This document shows, in pieces, positions 57,491 through 64,000 of a stretch of DNA of 64,000 bases. The position numbers and the translations under genes are program-made. The notes beneath the pieces are model-generated. The model was not told the DNA's origin, did no database searches, and worked only from the letters and a program-made list of their open reading frames with translations. Source of the stretch: Amarobacter sp964507025 (GTDB taxonomy: Bacteria > Chloroflexota > Dehalococcoidia > Tepidiformales > Tepidiformaceae). The DNA lies in the NCBI GenBank assembly GCA_964507025.1, contig CAZDOK010000007.1:98146-162145 (forward strand), written 5' to 3'. Numbering within the stretch: the stretch's first letter is position 1; every line of letters starts with the position of its first letter.

Positions 57491-57496
57491 ACAGTA
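57491..57496 (-). promoter_or_regulatory. -10 box TACTGT, leaderless type
   Basis: TACTGT on the minus strand, six bases before the ATG of pdxA at 57484. Confidence 0.45.
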
Positions 57497-57554
57497 GCAG
57501 GCCGGGAGCCGCTGTGGTGCGATCAGGCTAGCACGAGCGGTTAGTGCGGCCGGC

Positions 57555-57746
57555 TCAGGTCAGTGCCCGCCAGGCCACGCTGCCGATCGAAACCGCCAGG
57601 AGCGCGCCGAGGCCGGCGAGGATGAGGATCGTCTCCCAGCGCAACGTGCGGCCGGTGGCTTCGCGGCGATCCCGTGCCTGGCCCTCGGCGAACTCGAGGT
57701 GGGAGGTGTGCAATTCGTCGTGGGGAATCCGGTGAAAGGGCCACAT
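57555..57746 (-). CDS. Single-pass membrane microprotein, 63 aa (copy B)
   Basis: A 63-residue protein: N-terminal W-P-F motif, charged middle E-G-Q-A-R-D-R-R, then one membrane helix W-E-T-I-L-I-L-A-G-L-G-A-L-L and a short G-S-V-A-W-R tail. It is about 43% identical to the neighbour at 57800-57991, residue for residue without gaps, so the two are tandem paralogues. The ATG at 57746 fits a TAGGCT box seven bases upstream. No known family. Confidence 0.75.
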   Translation of the reverse strand: MWPFHRIPHDELHTSHLEFAEGQARDRREATGRTLRWETILILAGLGALLAVSIGSVAWRALT

Positions 57747-57753
57747 CGATATG

Positions 57754-57759
57754 AGCCTA
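57754..57759 (-). promoter_or_regulatory. -10 box TAGGCT, leaderless type
   Basis: TAGGCT on the minus strand, seven bases before the ATG at 57746. Confidence 0.45.
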
Positions 57760-57799
57760 CCACCGGTGTCGAGCCACCGGTCCATGGACGCGGGGCGGA

Positions 57800-57991
57800 T
57801 CAGGTGAAGATGCGCCAGGCGATGCTGCCGAGGAAGAACAGGACGAGCGCGCCCAGGGCCGCCAGAATCGCCAGTGTCTCCCAGGGCAGGAGGGGACGCG
57901 CTGAGGCGCGGCGGTCGCGCACCTGGCCCTCGGTGTATTCCGGTTGGGTCGCCGCACGTTCGCCAATCTGAAACGGGTTAAGGTGCCACAC
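57800..57991 (-). CDS. Single-pass membrane microprotein, 63 aa (copy A)
   Basis: A 63-residue paralogue of the protein at 57555-57746: E-G-Q-V-R-D-R-R, then W-E-T-L-A-I-L-A-A-L-G-A-L-V and G-S-I-A-W-R. The GTG at 57991 fits TATACT six bases upstream. A longer frame beginning at 58039 exists but the alignment with copy B begins exactly here. No known family; the conserved E-G-Q-x-R-D-R-R and W-E-T motifs suggest a shared partner. Confidence 0.75.
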   Translation of the reverse strand: MWHLNPFQIGERAATQPEYTEGQVRDRRASARPLLPWETLAILAALGALVLFFLGSIAWRIFT

Positions 57992-57997
57992 AGCAGG

Positions 57998-58003
57998 AGT
58001 ATA
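57998..58003 (-). promoter_or_regulatory. -10 box TATACT, leaderless type
   Basis: TATACT on the minus strand, six bases before the GTG at 57991. Confidence 0.6.
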
Positions 58004-58013
58004 CCGCCGCCCA

Positions 58014-59210
58014 TCAGTCGCGCAGTTGGCCAACAGCACCGGCCTCCATCAGGTGGGTGATTTCCTCGGATGAGTAACCGAGGGTCCCGAGAATCTCACG
58101 TGCGTGCTCGCCGGGCTTCGCAGCGCCGCGCGTGGCACCGCCGGGCGTACGCGAGAGTTTGACCGGAGTGTTCGACACGCGGAGGGAGCCGCCTGTCCAG
58201 GTCGGGAGGTCGACAAGCATTTCGCGGGCCGCGACCTGGGGGTCGGTCACGACGTCATCGACGCGGTTCATCGGGCCGATGAGCGCGATGGGGCTGAGTA
58301 ACTCCTGCCACTCGGCCCTGGATTTGCGGCGAAACGCCTCGAAGAGGATGGGCTCGAGTTCGGCATAGTTGCGGGTCCGCCCCGCGTTGGTCGCGAACCG
58401 CTCGTCGGCAGCCAGTTCGTCGCAGCCGATGGTCGCGCAGAAGAGTGGCCAGTTGTGGTCCTTTACGTTGGCGACAACCACCCAGCCGTCGCTGGCGGGG
58501 AATGCCTGGTGGGGAGTGCTCAGGGGGTGGCGGAAGCCGACGGGACCCTGAACTTCGCCGGTGGCGGTGTAGCGCACGATGGCGTTTTCCATGAGGGCCA
58601 CCTGGGCATCGAGCATGGCCACGTCGACGTGCTGGCCCAGGCCGGATCGGTCGCGCTCGACGAGTGCGGAGAGCACGCCGATCGCCGTGAACATGCCGGC
58701 CCCCATGTCGCCGATGGAGTAGCCAGTGCGGGCCGGGGGACCGCCCGCGTGGCCGGTCATGCTCATCACGCCGCCCATGCCCTGGACTATGGCGTCAACG
58801 GCACCTCTTTCGCGGTACGGACCGGTGTGTCCGAAGCCAGAGGTGGATGCGTAGATGAGCCTGGGGTTGACCTCGCGCATCTTCTCGTAGCCGAAGCCGA
58901 GGTCGTCCATGGTGCCGGGGGAGAAGTTCTCGGTGAGGACATCCACCTGGGCCACGGCACGGTAGACGATCTCCTTCGCTTCCGGCGCCTTGAGGTCGAG
59001 CATGACGCTCTTCTTGCCGCGGTTCACGGAGAAGAAGTAGGTGCTGACGCCGTGCACGTAGGGGCCGCTGCCACGGCGCGTCTCGTTCTGGTGCGCGGTC
59101 TCGATCTTCCAGACCTCGGCGCCGAGGTCGGCGAGGATCATGACGCCGTAGGGGCCGGCGAGCGCCCACGTGAAGTCGAGTACGCGGATCCCTGAAAGCG
59201 GGCCTGGCAT
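58014..59210 (-). CDS. CaiB/BaiF (class III) CoA-transferase
   Basis: A 398-residue family III CoA-transferase of normal, single-domain length. It opens L-S-G-I-R-V-L-D-F-T-W-A-L-A-G-P-Y, has L-A-D-L-G-A-E-V-W-K-I-E, and the catalytic Asp is conserved as Asp168 (S-I-G-D-M-G-A-G). It moves CoA between carboxylic acids. GGGAG lies about nine bases before the ATG. It lies downstream of a crotonase on the same strand, so the pair may belong to one pathway. Confidence 0.93.
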   Translation of the reverse strand: MPGPLSGIRVLDFTWALAGPYGVMILADLGAEVWKIETAHQNETRRGSGPYVHGVSTYFFSVNRGKKSVMLDLKAPEAKEIVYRAVAQVDVLTENFSPGTMDDLGFGYEKMREVNPRLIYASTSGFGHTGPYRERGAVDAIVQGMGGVMSMTGHAGGPPARTGYSIGDMGAGMFTAIGVLSALVERDRSGLGQHVDVAMLDAQVALMENAIVRYTATGEVQGPVGFRHPLSTPHQAFPASDGWVVVANVKDHNWPLFCATIGCDELAADERFATNAGRTRNYAELEPILFEAFRRKSRAEWQELLSPIALIGPMNRVDDVVTDPQVAAREMLVDLPTWTGGSLRVSNTPVKLSRTPGGATRGAAKPGEHAREILGTLGYSSEEITHLMEAGAVGQLRD

Positions 59211-59226
59211 CGGCTGTCTCCCTTAT

Positions 59227-59985
59227 CTAGCGGCCCGTCACGCGGCGCGTGGCATCGCGGAAGCGCTCGACCTGCTCGGGGCTGCCGCGCAGGCGCCGGT
59301 TGGCATCGTCCTCCATGTGTCGGGCCTCGTCGGAGAGCGTAGCCACATCGATGACCCGCTTGGCCTCCTGGACGGCGGAACGCGACATGCTCGCAATGGT
59401 CTCGGCCATGGACCAGGCGGCATCCATGAGGGCTTGCGGTTCGTGGAGCGAAGTCACGAGCCCGTACTCAAAGGCTTCGCGGGCATCGAACTTGCGGGCG
59501 GTGAAGATCAGCTCCTTTGCGCGGGCAGCGCCGACGAGGCGCGGAAGCGAGGCAGCGGCGACGACAAGGCCGTACTCGGAACCAGGAAGGCGGAAGCTGG
59601 CGGTGGTGGATGCCATGCGGATGTCGCAGCCGATCGCGAGCCGGGCGCCGCCGCCGAAGCAGTAGCCGTTGACGGCGGCGATGACGGGCTGGGGCGTCTT
59701 CGCGAGGACGCCGAAGAGTCCGCCGGCGCTGCGCGAGCGCGCCTCCTGGCCGCCCTCGACGCCGCTCATTTCGAGCATGTCGCCGCCGGCGCAGAAGGCC
59801 TTGTCGCCGGTGCCGGTGAGGATGAGGACGGCAACCTCCGGGTCCTCGGCGGCGCGGAGGATGGCGTCGCCGAGCTGGTCGCTGAGGGCGTTGTTGAGGG
59901 CGTGGTGGCGTTCGGGGCGGTTCAGGGCGAGGCAAACGACTGATCCGCGCCGTTCCTCGATGACGAGAGGTTGGGTTTCTAACAT
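59227..59985 (-). CDS. Enoyl-CoA hydratase/isomerase family protein
   Basis: A 252-residue crotonase-fold protein. The oxyanion-hole segments are A-F-C-A-G-G-D-M-L and A-V-N-G-Y-C-F-G-G-G-A-R-L-A. The active-site loop reads R-L-P-G-S-E-Y-G-L-V-V-A-A-A-S-L-P-R; it keeps one glutamate position and lacks the second. The ATG at 59985 fits a TAGACT box; the frame extends upstream through the operator and the neighbouring gene, which was rejected. Upstream of the CoA-transferase by 16 bases, so likely co-transcribed. Confidence 0.9.
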   Translation of the reverse strand: MLETQPLVIEERRGSVVCLALNRPERHHALNNALSDQLGDAILRAAEDPEVAVLILTGTGDKAFCAGGDMLEMSGVEGGQEARSRSAGGLFGVLAKTPQPVIAAVNGYCFGGGARLAIGCDIRMASTTASFRLPGSEYGLVVAAASLPRLVGAARAKELIFTARKFDAREAFEYGLVTSLHEPQALMDAAWSMAETIASMSRSAVQEAKRVIDVATLSDEARHMEDDANRRLRGSPEQVERFRDATRRVTGR

Positions 59986-59992
59986 TTGGCGG

Positions 59993-59998
59993 AGTCTA
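59993..59998 (-). promoter_or_regulatory. -10 box TAGACT, leaderless type
   Basis: TAGACT on the minus strand, seven bases before the ATG at 59985. Confidence 0.5.
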
Positions 59999-60097
59999 GA
60001 GAGTCCGGCGCGGGACGGCCACGTCTCGGGGATGGGCCAGGCTATACCTCGGCCCGGCGATATTGGCATTTGGGGAGTAGTCGCGGGGGTCAGAAAG

Positions 60098-60113
60098 TGA
60101 TTGTATACAATCA
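60098..60113. promoter_or_regulatory. Perfect 16-bp palindrome, GntR-type operator candidate
   Basis: TGATTGTATACAATCA is a perfect palindrome between the divergent crotonase and DRE-TIM genes. It resembles operators of the FadR/GntR class (TTGTATACAA core). It overlaps a TACAAT -10 box (60106-60111) for the plus-strand gene. No GntR regulator is encoded in this window. Confidence 0.7.
60106..60111 (+). promoter_or_regulatory. -10 box TACAAT inside the palindrome
   Basis: TACAAT overlaps the operator. The ATG at 60142 is 30 bases downstream with GGAGGA between, so this is an ordinary promoter open to repression. Confidence 0.45.
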
Positions 60114-60141
60114 TCAACCCGGGACGGAGGACCTCGGAACC

Positions 60142-61560
60142 ATGGCACCAGGATGGCTCACCTACGCGAACGCGAGCGCGCACACCTCGAAGGACGGCCC
60201 GGACTACTTCCGCGACGCCTTCCCCTATACGCTGCCGCCACTGGTCCAGTTCGAACGTGAACCGGTGCCCCTGGACCCGCCGGAGCGCATCTGGATCACG
60301 GATACGACCTTCCGCGACGGGCAGCAGAGCCGGGCGCCGTACACCGTGGAGCAGATCGTCCACCTGTACGAACTGCTCCACCGCCTGGGCGGGCCGCAGG
60401 GCATGATCCGGCAGTCGGAATTCTTCCTGTATACAAAGAAGGACCGCGAGGCGGTGGAGCGCTGCCAGGAGCTGGGCTACCGCTTCCCGGAGATCACCGG
60501 GTGGATCCGCGGGACGATGGCCGACTACCAGCTCGTGCGGGCGGCGGGGCTGAAAGAGACGGGCATCCTCACCTCGATCTCCGACTACCACATCTTCAAG
60601 AAGCTGAACTCGACGCGGGAGGCGGTGATCGCGGGCTACCTGGAGGTGGTCGACGCGGCGCTGGCGGATGGCGTGGTCCCGCGCTGCCACATCGAGGACA
60701 GCACCCGGGCGGACTTCCATGGCGTGGTGCTGCCGTTCGTGCAGGCGTTGATGGAGCGCGGGCGGCAGGCGGGCATCCAGGTGAAGGTGCGCTACCCCGA
60801 CACCATGGGCGTGGGCGTGCCCGACCCGCACGCGGCCCTGCCCCGCGGCATCCCCCGGCTGACACACCTGCTGAAGACCGAAGGCGGGGTTCCATCCGAG
60901 GCGCTGGAGTTCCACGGGCAGAACGACCTGAACGCGATCATCCCGAACGCCGTGGCGGCGTGGCTGTATGGCGCGAGTTCGAACAACGGGACGCTGCTGG
61001 GCATCGGCGAACGGAGCGGGAACACGCCAATCGAGGCGCTGGTGTTCTGGCTCATCGGGCTGACCGGCGGGACGCACGGGATGGACACGACCGTCATCAG
61101 CGAGATCGCGGACTACTACCGGGAGATCGGCGAGGTGGTGGACCAGCGGCTGCCATTCGTCGGCGACAACTTCAACGTCACCCGGGCGGGGATCCACGCG
61201 GACGGGATGATCAAGGACGAGGAGATCTACAACCCGTTCGACACGACGCGGCTGCTGAACCGGCCGCCCGGGGTGGCCATCACCGATAAGAGCGGCGCGG
61301 CGGGGCTGCTGATGTGGATGCAGAAGCACCGGCCGGCCGAGGCGGAGGGCCTGGAAAAGCGCGACCCGCGGCTGATGCGGATGCTGGACCTGGTGATGCG
61401 GGAGTACGACGACGGGCGCGTGACGAGCCTTGCGGACGAAGAAGTGCACCGCCTGGTGGACGAGGCGTTCGCGGGGGTGGGCGGCCGTTGGCTCACGGCT
61501 CGGGAATCTCACCTGGGTCCAACATCTGGATGCCGTTCTTCGCGAACTCGTCCGGCGTGA
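60142..61560 (+). CDS. DRE-TIM acyltransferase/lyase (LeuA-like; Re-citrate synthase candidate)
   Basis: A 472-residue TIM-barrel enzyme of the 2-isopropylmalate synthase/HMG-CoA lyase superfamily. W-I-T-D-T-T-F-R-D-G-Q-Q-S at about 51-63 gives the D-R-E start. The metal motif reads F-H-G-Q-N-D where HxHND is normal, so a metal His is Gln. The segment A-A-W-L-Y-G-A-S-S-N-N-G-T-L-L-G-I-G-E-R-S-G-N-T-P-I-E resembles my recollection of Re-citrate synthase relatives, known in Dehalococcoides, but I cannot confirm this. The last 20 residues or so (from about 453) run over an opposite-strand gene and look non-native. Confidence 0.85.
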   Translation: MAPGWLTYANASAHTSKDGPDYFRDAFPYTLPPLVQFEREPVPLDPPERIWITDTTFRDGQQSRAPYTVEQIVHLYELLHRLGGPQGMIRQSEFFLYTKKDREAVERCQELGYRFPEITGWIRGTMADYQLVRAAGLKETGILTSISDYHIFKKLNSTREAVIAGYLEVVDAALADGVVPRCHIEDSTRADFHGVVLPFVQALMERGRQAGIQVKVRYPDTMGVGVPDPHAALPRGIPRLTHLLKTEGGVPSEALEFHGQNDLNAIIPNAVAAWLYGASSNNGTLLGIGERSGNTPIEALVFWLIGLTGGTHGMDTTVISEIADYYREIGEVVDQRLPFVGDNFNVTRAGIHADGMIKDEEIYNPFDTTRLLNRPPGVAITDKSGAAGLLMWMQKHRPAEAEGLEKRDPRLMRMLDLVMREYDDGRVTSLADEEVHRLVDEAFAGVGGRWLTARESHLGPTSGCRSSRTRPA

Positions 61561-62029
61561 TGGCAAGCCATCGATCGGCACACTCAAGAAACACAGCGGT
61601 GAGCCCACCCATGGAGTAATCGCCGGGCCGGATAGCGCGGTTCTTCGCCGAATCGGGGTTCTCGCGGTTCAGGCGGGAAATGATGTTCCCGATGTCGCCT
61701 TCATCCAAGGGCTTCCCGGGATCGGAGCGGGTCTCGAAGCCCGCATCGCGCATGCAATGGCCGAAAGGTCTCCAACGCGGGTCAAACCACGGCGTCGCGG
61801 CCTTCTCTTCAGGCGGGAGGTTGCGATTGTCCCAAGGGCCATTGGAGTTCCAGAAGACTCCGGTATCCGGCCGTATCCACCTGTTCAGCACCGGGATCGG
61901 GGGCGTTTGCCCGCCCACGGGCGGCTCTGCGGGGTCGTCGCTCCTCAATGGGAAGGCGATGACGATCGACGTTGCTCCGAGCGTGATTCCAGCAGCGATG
62001 GCCGCAAGCAGCATCAACCCCTTTGCCAT
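61493..62029 (-). CDS. Exported hypothetical protein, 178 aa
   Basis: A 178-residue protein with a hydrophobic N-terminal segment (L-M-L-L-A-A-I-A-A-G-I-T-L-G-A-T-S-I-V-I-A-F), then an outer domain with two Cys (H-C-M-R-D and L-E-C-A-D) and many Trp/Pro. No family is recognised. Its 3' end overlaps the 3' end of the DRE-TIM gene by 68 bases on the other strand. It is the first gene of a lower-GC patch. Confidence 0.65.
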   Translation of the reverse strand: MAKGLMLLAAIAAGITLGATSIVIAFPLRSDDPAEPPVGGQTPPIPVLNRWIRPDTGVFWNSNGPWDNRNLPPEEKAATPWFDPRWRPFGHCMRDAGFETRSDPGKPLDEGDIGNIISRLNRENPDSAKNRAIRPGDYSMGGLTAVFLECADRWLAITPDEFAKNGIQMLDPGEIPEP

Positions 62030-62062
62030 TTTGGCACCTCCCGCATGTTCAAGTATCGGACT

Positions 62063-62356
62063 CTAATGAATAGATAGATATAAATAGTTGATATCAGTGA
62101 TCTTAGAAGCTGCCATATCCCCAGCGTACCAGGAGTATCCGGATGATGGTGGGCAAGGAGACTGAGATTGGCCGCCCGTGTACAGACACCCCTCTGATGC
62201 TAGATATGGATTCCATGTTTCGCTGTGCAGCGTACCTGTGTCCTGATGAAGATGGGCGGAGGTAGCGCAGCCGTAAGGCGGGGAACTCCCAAGCGTAGCC
62301 ACCGAGCCAACTGGAGCACCACCAGACGAACCGTTATTGAACCAATAATTGACCAG
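62063..62356 (-). pseudogene. Decayed C-terminal fragment of a paralogue of the 62850-63551 protein
   Basis: This frame, open from just after a TAG at 62357-62359, reads L-V-N-Y-W-F-N-N-G-S-S-G-G and later G-C-A-T-S-A-H-L-H-Q-D-T-G. The intact protein next door reads L-G-T-Y-W-A-N-H-Y-Y-G-G-G and then T-N-T-G-D-H-L-H-Q-A-I-Y. No start or upstream half is present in frame. It is a broken second copy. The DNA is clearly less GC-rich than the rest of the window. Confidence 0.6.
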
Positions 62357-62844
62357 CTAGCTTTGCCATAACCACGATGTCGCGGAGTAATTATTCCAAG
62401 TATACCAGTGATTGAGGTTCTGTCGACCCGCCAAACGGCGAGATCGCTGACGTACTGCTCTCCGGAATCCTTCGTCCCGCACAGGCGAAGGACGAGCCCG
62501 GGATGCGGGTCAGCCCGGAGCTCACGAGACGCCGCTACGGCAGGTGCGGTCGATGGAGCAGGGACTCCCGCGAACTCCAGCTGGCGCTCGCACATCGCCT
62601 GGTTCACGCCCTGGTACGAACACAATGCATCGAAGTTTCCCGACCTGGCGATGGCCACGACATCGGCCAGCGCGTGCTCAGCCTCTTCGCGTGTCACTGG
62701 CCGTGTGTCAGTTGCATCACCACAACTGACGCACGCAGCGAGGATGAGCGCACCGGCGAGCAGACTCAGGGACCGCTGCCGCACCAACTCCACGAGATGC
62801 ACGCCGTGTGGCTGAAATTCAGGGACCAAATTGGCCCCATGCAT
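62200..62844 (-). CDS. Lipoprotein, hypothetical, with possibly altered C-terminus
   Basis: The signal peptide and lipobox are R-Q-R-S-L-S-L-L-A-G-A-L-I-L-A-A-C. A start nearer this (GTG at 62784) is more natural than the ATG at 62844. The outer domain has several Cys (F-D-A-L-C-S-Y, A-M-C-E-R, L-R-L-C-G-T). Up to about I-L-G-I-I-T it reads like a normal small lipoprotein; beyond that it overlaps the decayed paralogue in another frame, so the native end was probably lost. Family unknown. Confidence 0.55.
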   Translation of the reverse strand: MHGANLVPEFQPHGVHLVELVRQRSLSLLAGALILAACVSCGDATDTRPVTREEAEHALADVVAIARSGNFDALCSYQGVNQAMCERQLEFAGVPAPSTAPAVAASRELRADPHPGLVLRLCGTKDSGEQYVSDLAVWRVDRTSITGILGIITPRHRGYGKASWSIIGSITVRLVVLQLARWLRLGVPRLTAALPPPIFIRTQVRCTAKHGIHI

Positions 62845-62849
62845 GCTAG

Positions 62850-63551
62850 TTACCATCCAAACGAAAACGGCGCCCAGGTGACAGCACCCTCCTTGTTCGG
62901 CTGGGCCCACCCTCCCTGGTAAATGGCCTGATGGAGATGGTCCCCGGTGTTGGTGCATGAATCTGAGGCGTGGTCGAGTACTGTAGCGATCGCCCGCTGT
63001 GACTGGGAGACTCCACCACCGTAGTAGTGATTCGCCCAGTACGTTCCAAGGACGTTAGGCAGAGCAGTAACATGCCAGTAATGCATCTGCCCAGCATATG
63101 CCCCGTTTGGTGTCCAGACGTTGGCGCCCACACCTGGGCAACCGCCCGCCGCAAAGAAACTGACTCCCTCCGCAAGGTTGGGTCCGTTGATGTAGGTTTT
63201 GTACTCCACATACGTCCCTTGATAAGCAGGGTAGTCGATCGCTCGCCACCACTCCGAAGAGACTTCATCGTTGTGCCAACAAGCATGGGCCGTTGCCAGG
63301 TCCCAAAATTCCGGCCTGCCGGACCACTTAGTCAAGTACTGGATTTCGGTGCCTGGGAAATAGCCCGTATCGTTCTTCCAGTCTGAACAGCCAGACCCGT
63401 ATATCCCGTTTAGTATCCACACAGGAGAGTAGGGGTTGTCAGCTCGGGAGCTTGTCGCAGGTGTAAGGGCGATGACCAGCAGCCCGCCAACGACCAGGCC
63501 AATCGCGAGCCCGCGAGAGAACGTTCCAAATAGTCCCAGTGCTTGCCTCAT
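62850..63551 (-). CDS. Secreted hypothetical protein with M23-like HLH motif
   Basis: A 233-residue exported protein: signal segment L-A-I-G-L-V-V-G-G-L-L-V-I-A-L-T, cleavage about S-S-R-A-D. The mature part is rich in Trp, Tyr and Cys (G-C-S-D-W, H-A-C-W-H-N, G-G-C-P-G-V). The C-terminal S-C-T-N-T-G-D-H-L-H-Q-A-I-Y recalls the last M23 peptidase motif (T-G-x-H-L-H), but the HxxxD part is not obvious, so catalysis is unproven. Its ATG overlaps the stop of the upstream gene by four bases. A broken paralogue lies at 62063-62356. Confidence 0.7.
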   Translation of the reverse strand: MRQALGLFGTFSRGLAIGLVVGGLLVIALTPATSSRADNPYSPVWILNGIYGSGCSDWKNDTGYFPGTEIQYLTKWSGRPEFWDLATAHACWHNDEVSSEWWRAIDYPAYQGTYVEYKTYINGPNLAEGVSFFAAGGCPGVGANVWTPNGAYAGQMHYWHVTALPNVLGTYWANHYYGGGVSQSQRAIATVLDHASDSCTNTGDHLHQAIYQGGWAQPNKEGAVTWAPFSFGW

Positions 63552-64000
63552 CGAGAATTCTCCGCAATGAATCGATCCACGAGATCAGTGAGGATTTCCA
63601 CCGGAAGAGGCCCCGCGTTGACGATCACGTAGTCCGATCCAACGACGAAGGCCGCCCGGAGCACAGGCTGGAGACGCGAAGAGGGCGCTCCGTGCTCGAT
63701 CAAGACGTGGATCCCGTTGGCGTCGTAGACGGAAAGTTCGGACGGGCCACCACCAGCCGGGGCGACCGTCTCGGCGTTGCGGCCATCCTTGATCGAGTAG
63801 ATCTCCATGTTGATTGGCCAAAAGTCCGGCGAGGTGAGCGTGACACCTTCGGCGAAGAGCCGGGCGGTCCCGTCGGCACGGACCACTGCGGTCACCTGGC
63901 GCCCGGTAATCTCGAATCCGGCTGGCGGCGAAACCTGGTGCAAGGTCAGGTCGAGTTTCACCACATTGGGGTCGTCGGCGCGGAGTGCGGGGAGCTCTAT
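63548..64000 (-). CDS. Hypothetical protein, partial at the right edge
   Basis: The reading frame is open to the window edge (I-E-L-P-A-L-R-A-D-D-P-N), so the true start is outside. Visible are 150 residues of a beta-rich domain (F-E-I-T-G-R-Q-V-T-A-V-V, L-S-V-Y-D-A-N-G-I-H-V-L-I) ending with D-Y-V-I-V-N-A-G-P-L-P-V-E-I-L-T-D-L-V. That end resembles DUF4367/RseB-like outer domains of anti-sigma or stress-sensing proteins. This is a tentative match. It is coupled to the downstream secreted-protein gene. Confidence 0.65.
   Translation of the reverse strand: MELPALRADDPNVVKLDLTLHQVSPPAGFEITGRQVTAVVRADGTARLFAEGVTLTSPDFWPINMEIYSIKDGRNAETVAPAGGGPSELSVYDANGIHVLIEHGAPSSRLQPVLRAAFVVGSDYVIVNAGPLPVEILTDLVDRFIAENSR

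Noticed and set aside
59227..61608. 793-residue minus-strand frame joining the crotonase with the antisense of the DRE-TIM gene
   Set aside because: Only the last 252 residues are crotonase; the rest is the mirror of an opposite-strand gene and crosses the palindromic operator.
62408..62922. Plus-strand open frames opposite the lipoprotein gene
   Set aside because: The minus-strand frame has a clear signal peptide and lipobox; the plus frames have Arg/Ser/Thr-rich shadow composition.

Overview
The window is a GC-rich bacterial chromosome segment with densely packed genes on both strands. I see no rRNA, tRNA, CRISPR array or intact insertion sequence. The gene content suggests a Chloroflexota bacterium, probably near Dehalococcoidia. 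Supporting points are class III (CaiB/BaiF) CoA-transferases with other acyl-CoA enzymes, a MoxR/DUF58/TgpA operon, a Gram-positive-type LexA box, an LCP cell-wall protein and a possible Re-citrate-synthase-like enzyme. This assignment is inference from content, not from a phylogenetic marker.

Layout. 1-6.4 kb: small hypothetical genes, a minigluzincin, an LCP glycopolymer transferase, an acyl-CoA dehydrogenase and an MmpL exporter. 6.6-11.1 kb: the moxR-DUF58-tgpA operon, whose transglutaminase has lost its catalytic triad. 11.1-18.1 kb: DNA repair (Ogt, Mug), a crotonase and thiolase, YchF, a PNPOx-fold protein and FolC. 18.2-23.7 kb: a peptide-type ABC importer (binding protein and two permeases), a MetF-like protein and an EEP-family phosphohydrolase. 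23.7-30 kb: a zinc-ribbon/degenerate-receiver protein, a MaoC hydratase, a SufR-like regulator with a palindromic operator region, a cytochrome P450 and a DUF4349 lipoprotein. 30.1-31.9 kb: a JAMM peptidase-folP-folK operon. 32-34.3 kb: an acyl-CoA carboxylase beta subunit flanked on both sides by related intergenic repeats. 34.3-37 kb: a Calx-beta/IPT surface protein with a strong terminator. 37.3-45 kb: a two-domain CoA-transferase, an autoregulated XRE repressor with DUF2851, an exonuclease, a flavoprotein disulfide reductase and an M23 peptidase. 45.2-48.7 kb: a four-gene ABC export cluster. 49-56.5 kb: a divergent DnaA-like protein, a PIG-L deacetylase, LexA, a lone OppD-type ATPase, HolA, CimA and a VapBC-like pair. 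56.5-61.5 kb: PdxA, two paralogous 63-residue membrane proteins, a CoA-transferase, a crotonase and a DRE-TIM enzyme behind a perfect 16-bp palindrome. 61.5-64 kb: a lower-GC accessory patch of secreted proteins with a decayed paralogue.

Common threads. Folate and one-carbon metabolism (FolC, FolP, FolK, MetF-like), acyl-CoA chemistry and envelope functions recur. About eighteen genes have a TAnnnT box placed 6-8 nt before the start codon, which argues that leaderless transcripts are common here. The observations most worth following up are this promoter class, the F-Y-N pseudo-transglutaminase, the CoA-transferase with one dead and one intact half, the tandem microproteins, the zinc-ribbon/receiver protein, the divergent DnaA, the repeats around the carboxylase gene, and the secreted-protein island.
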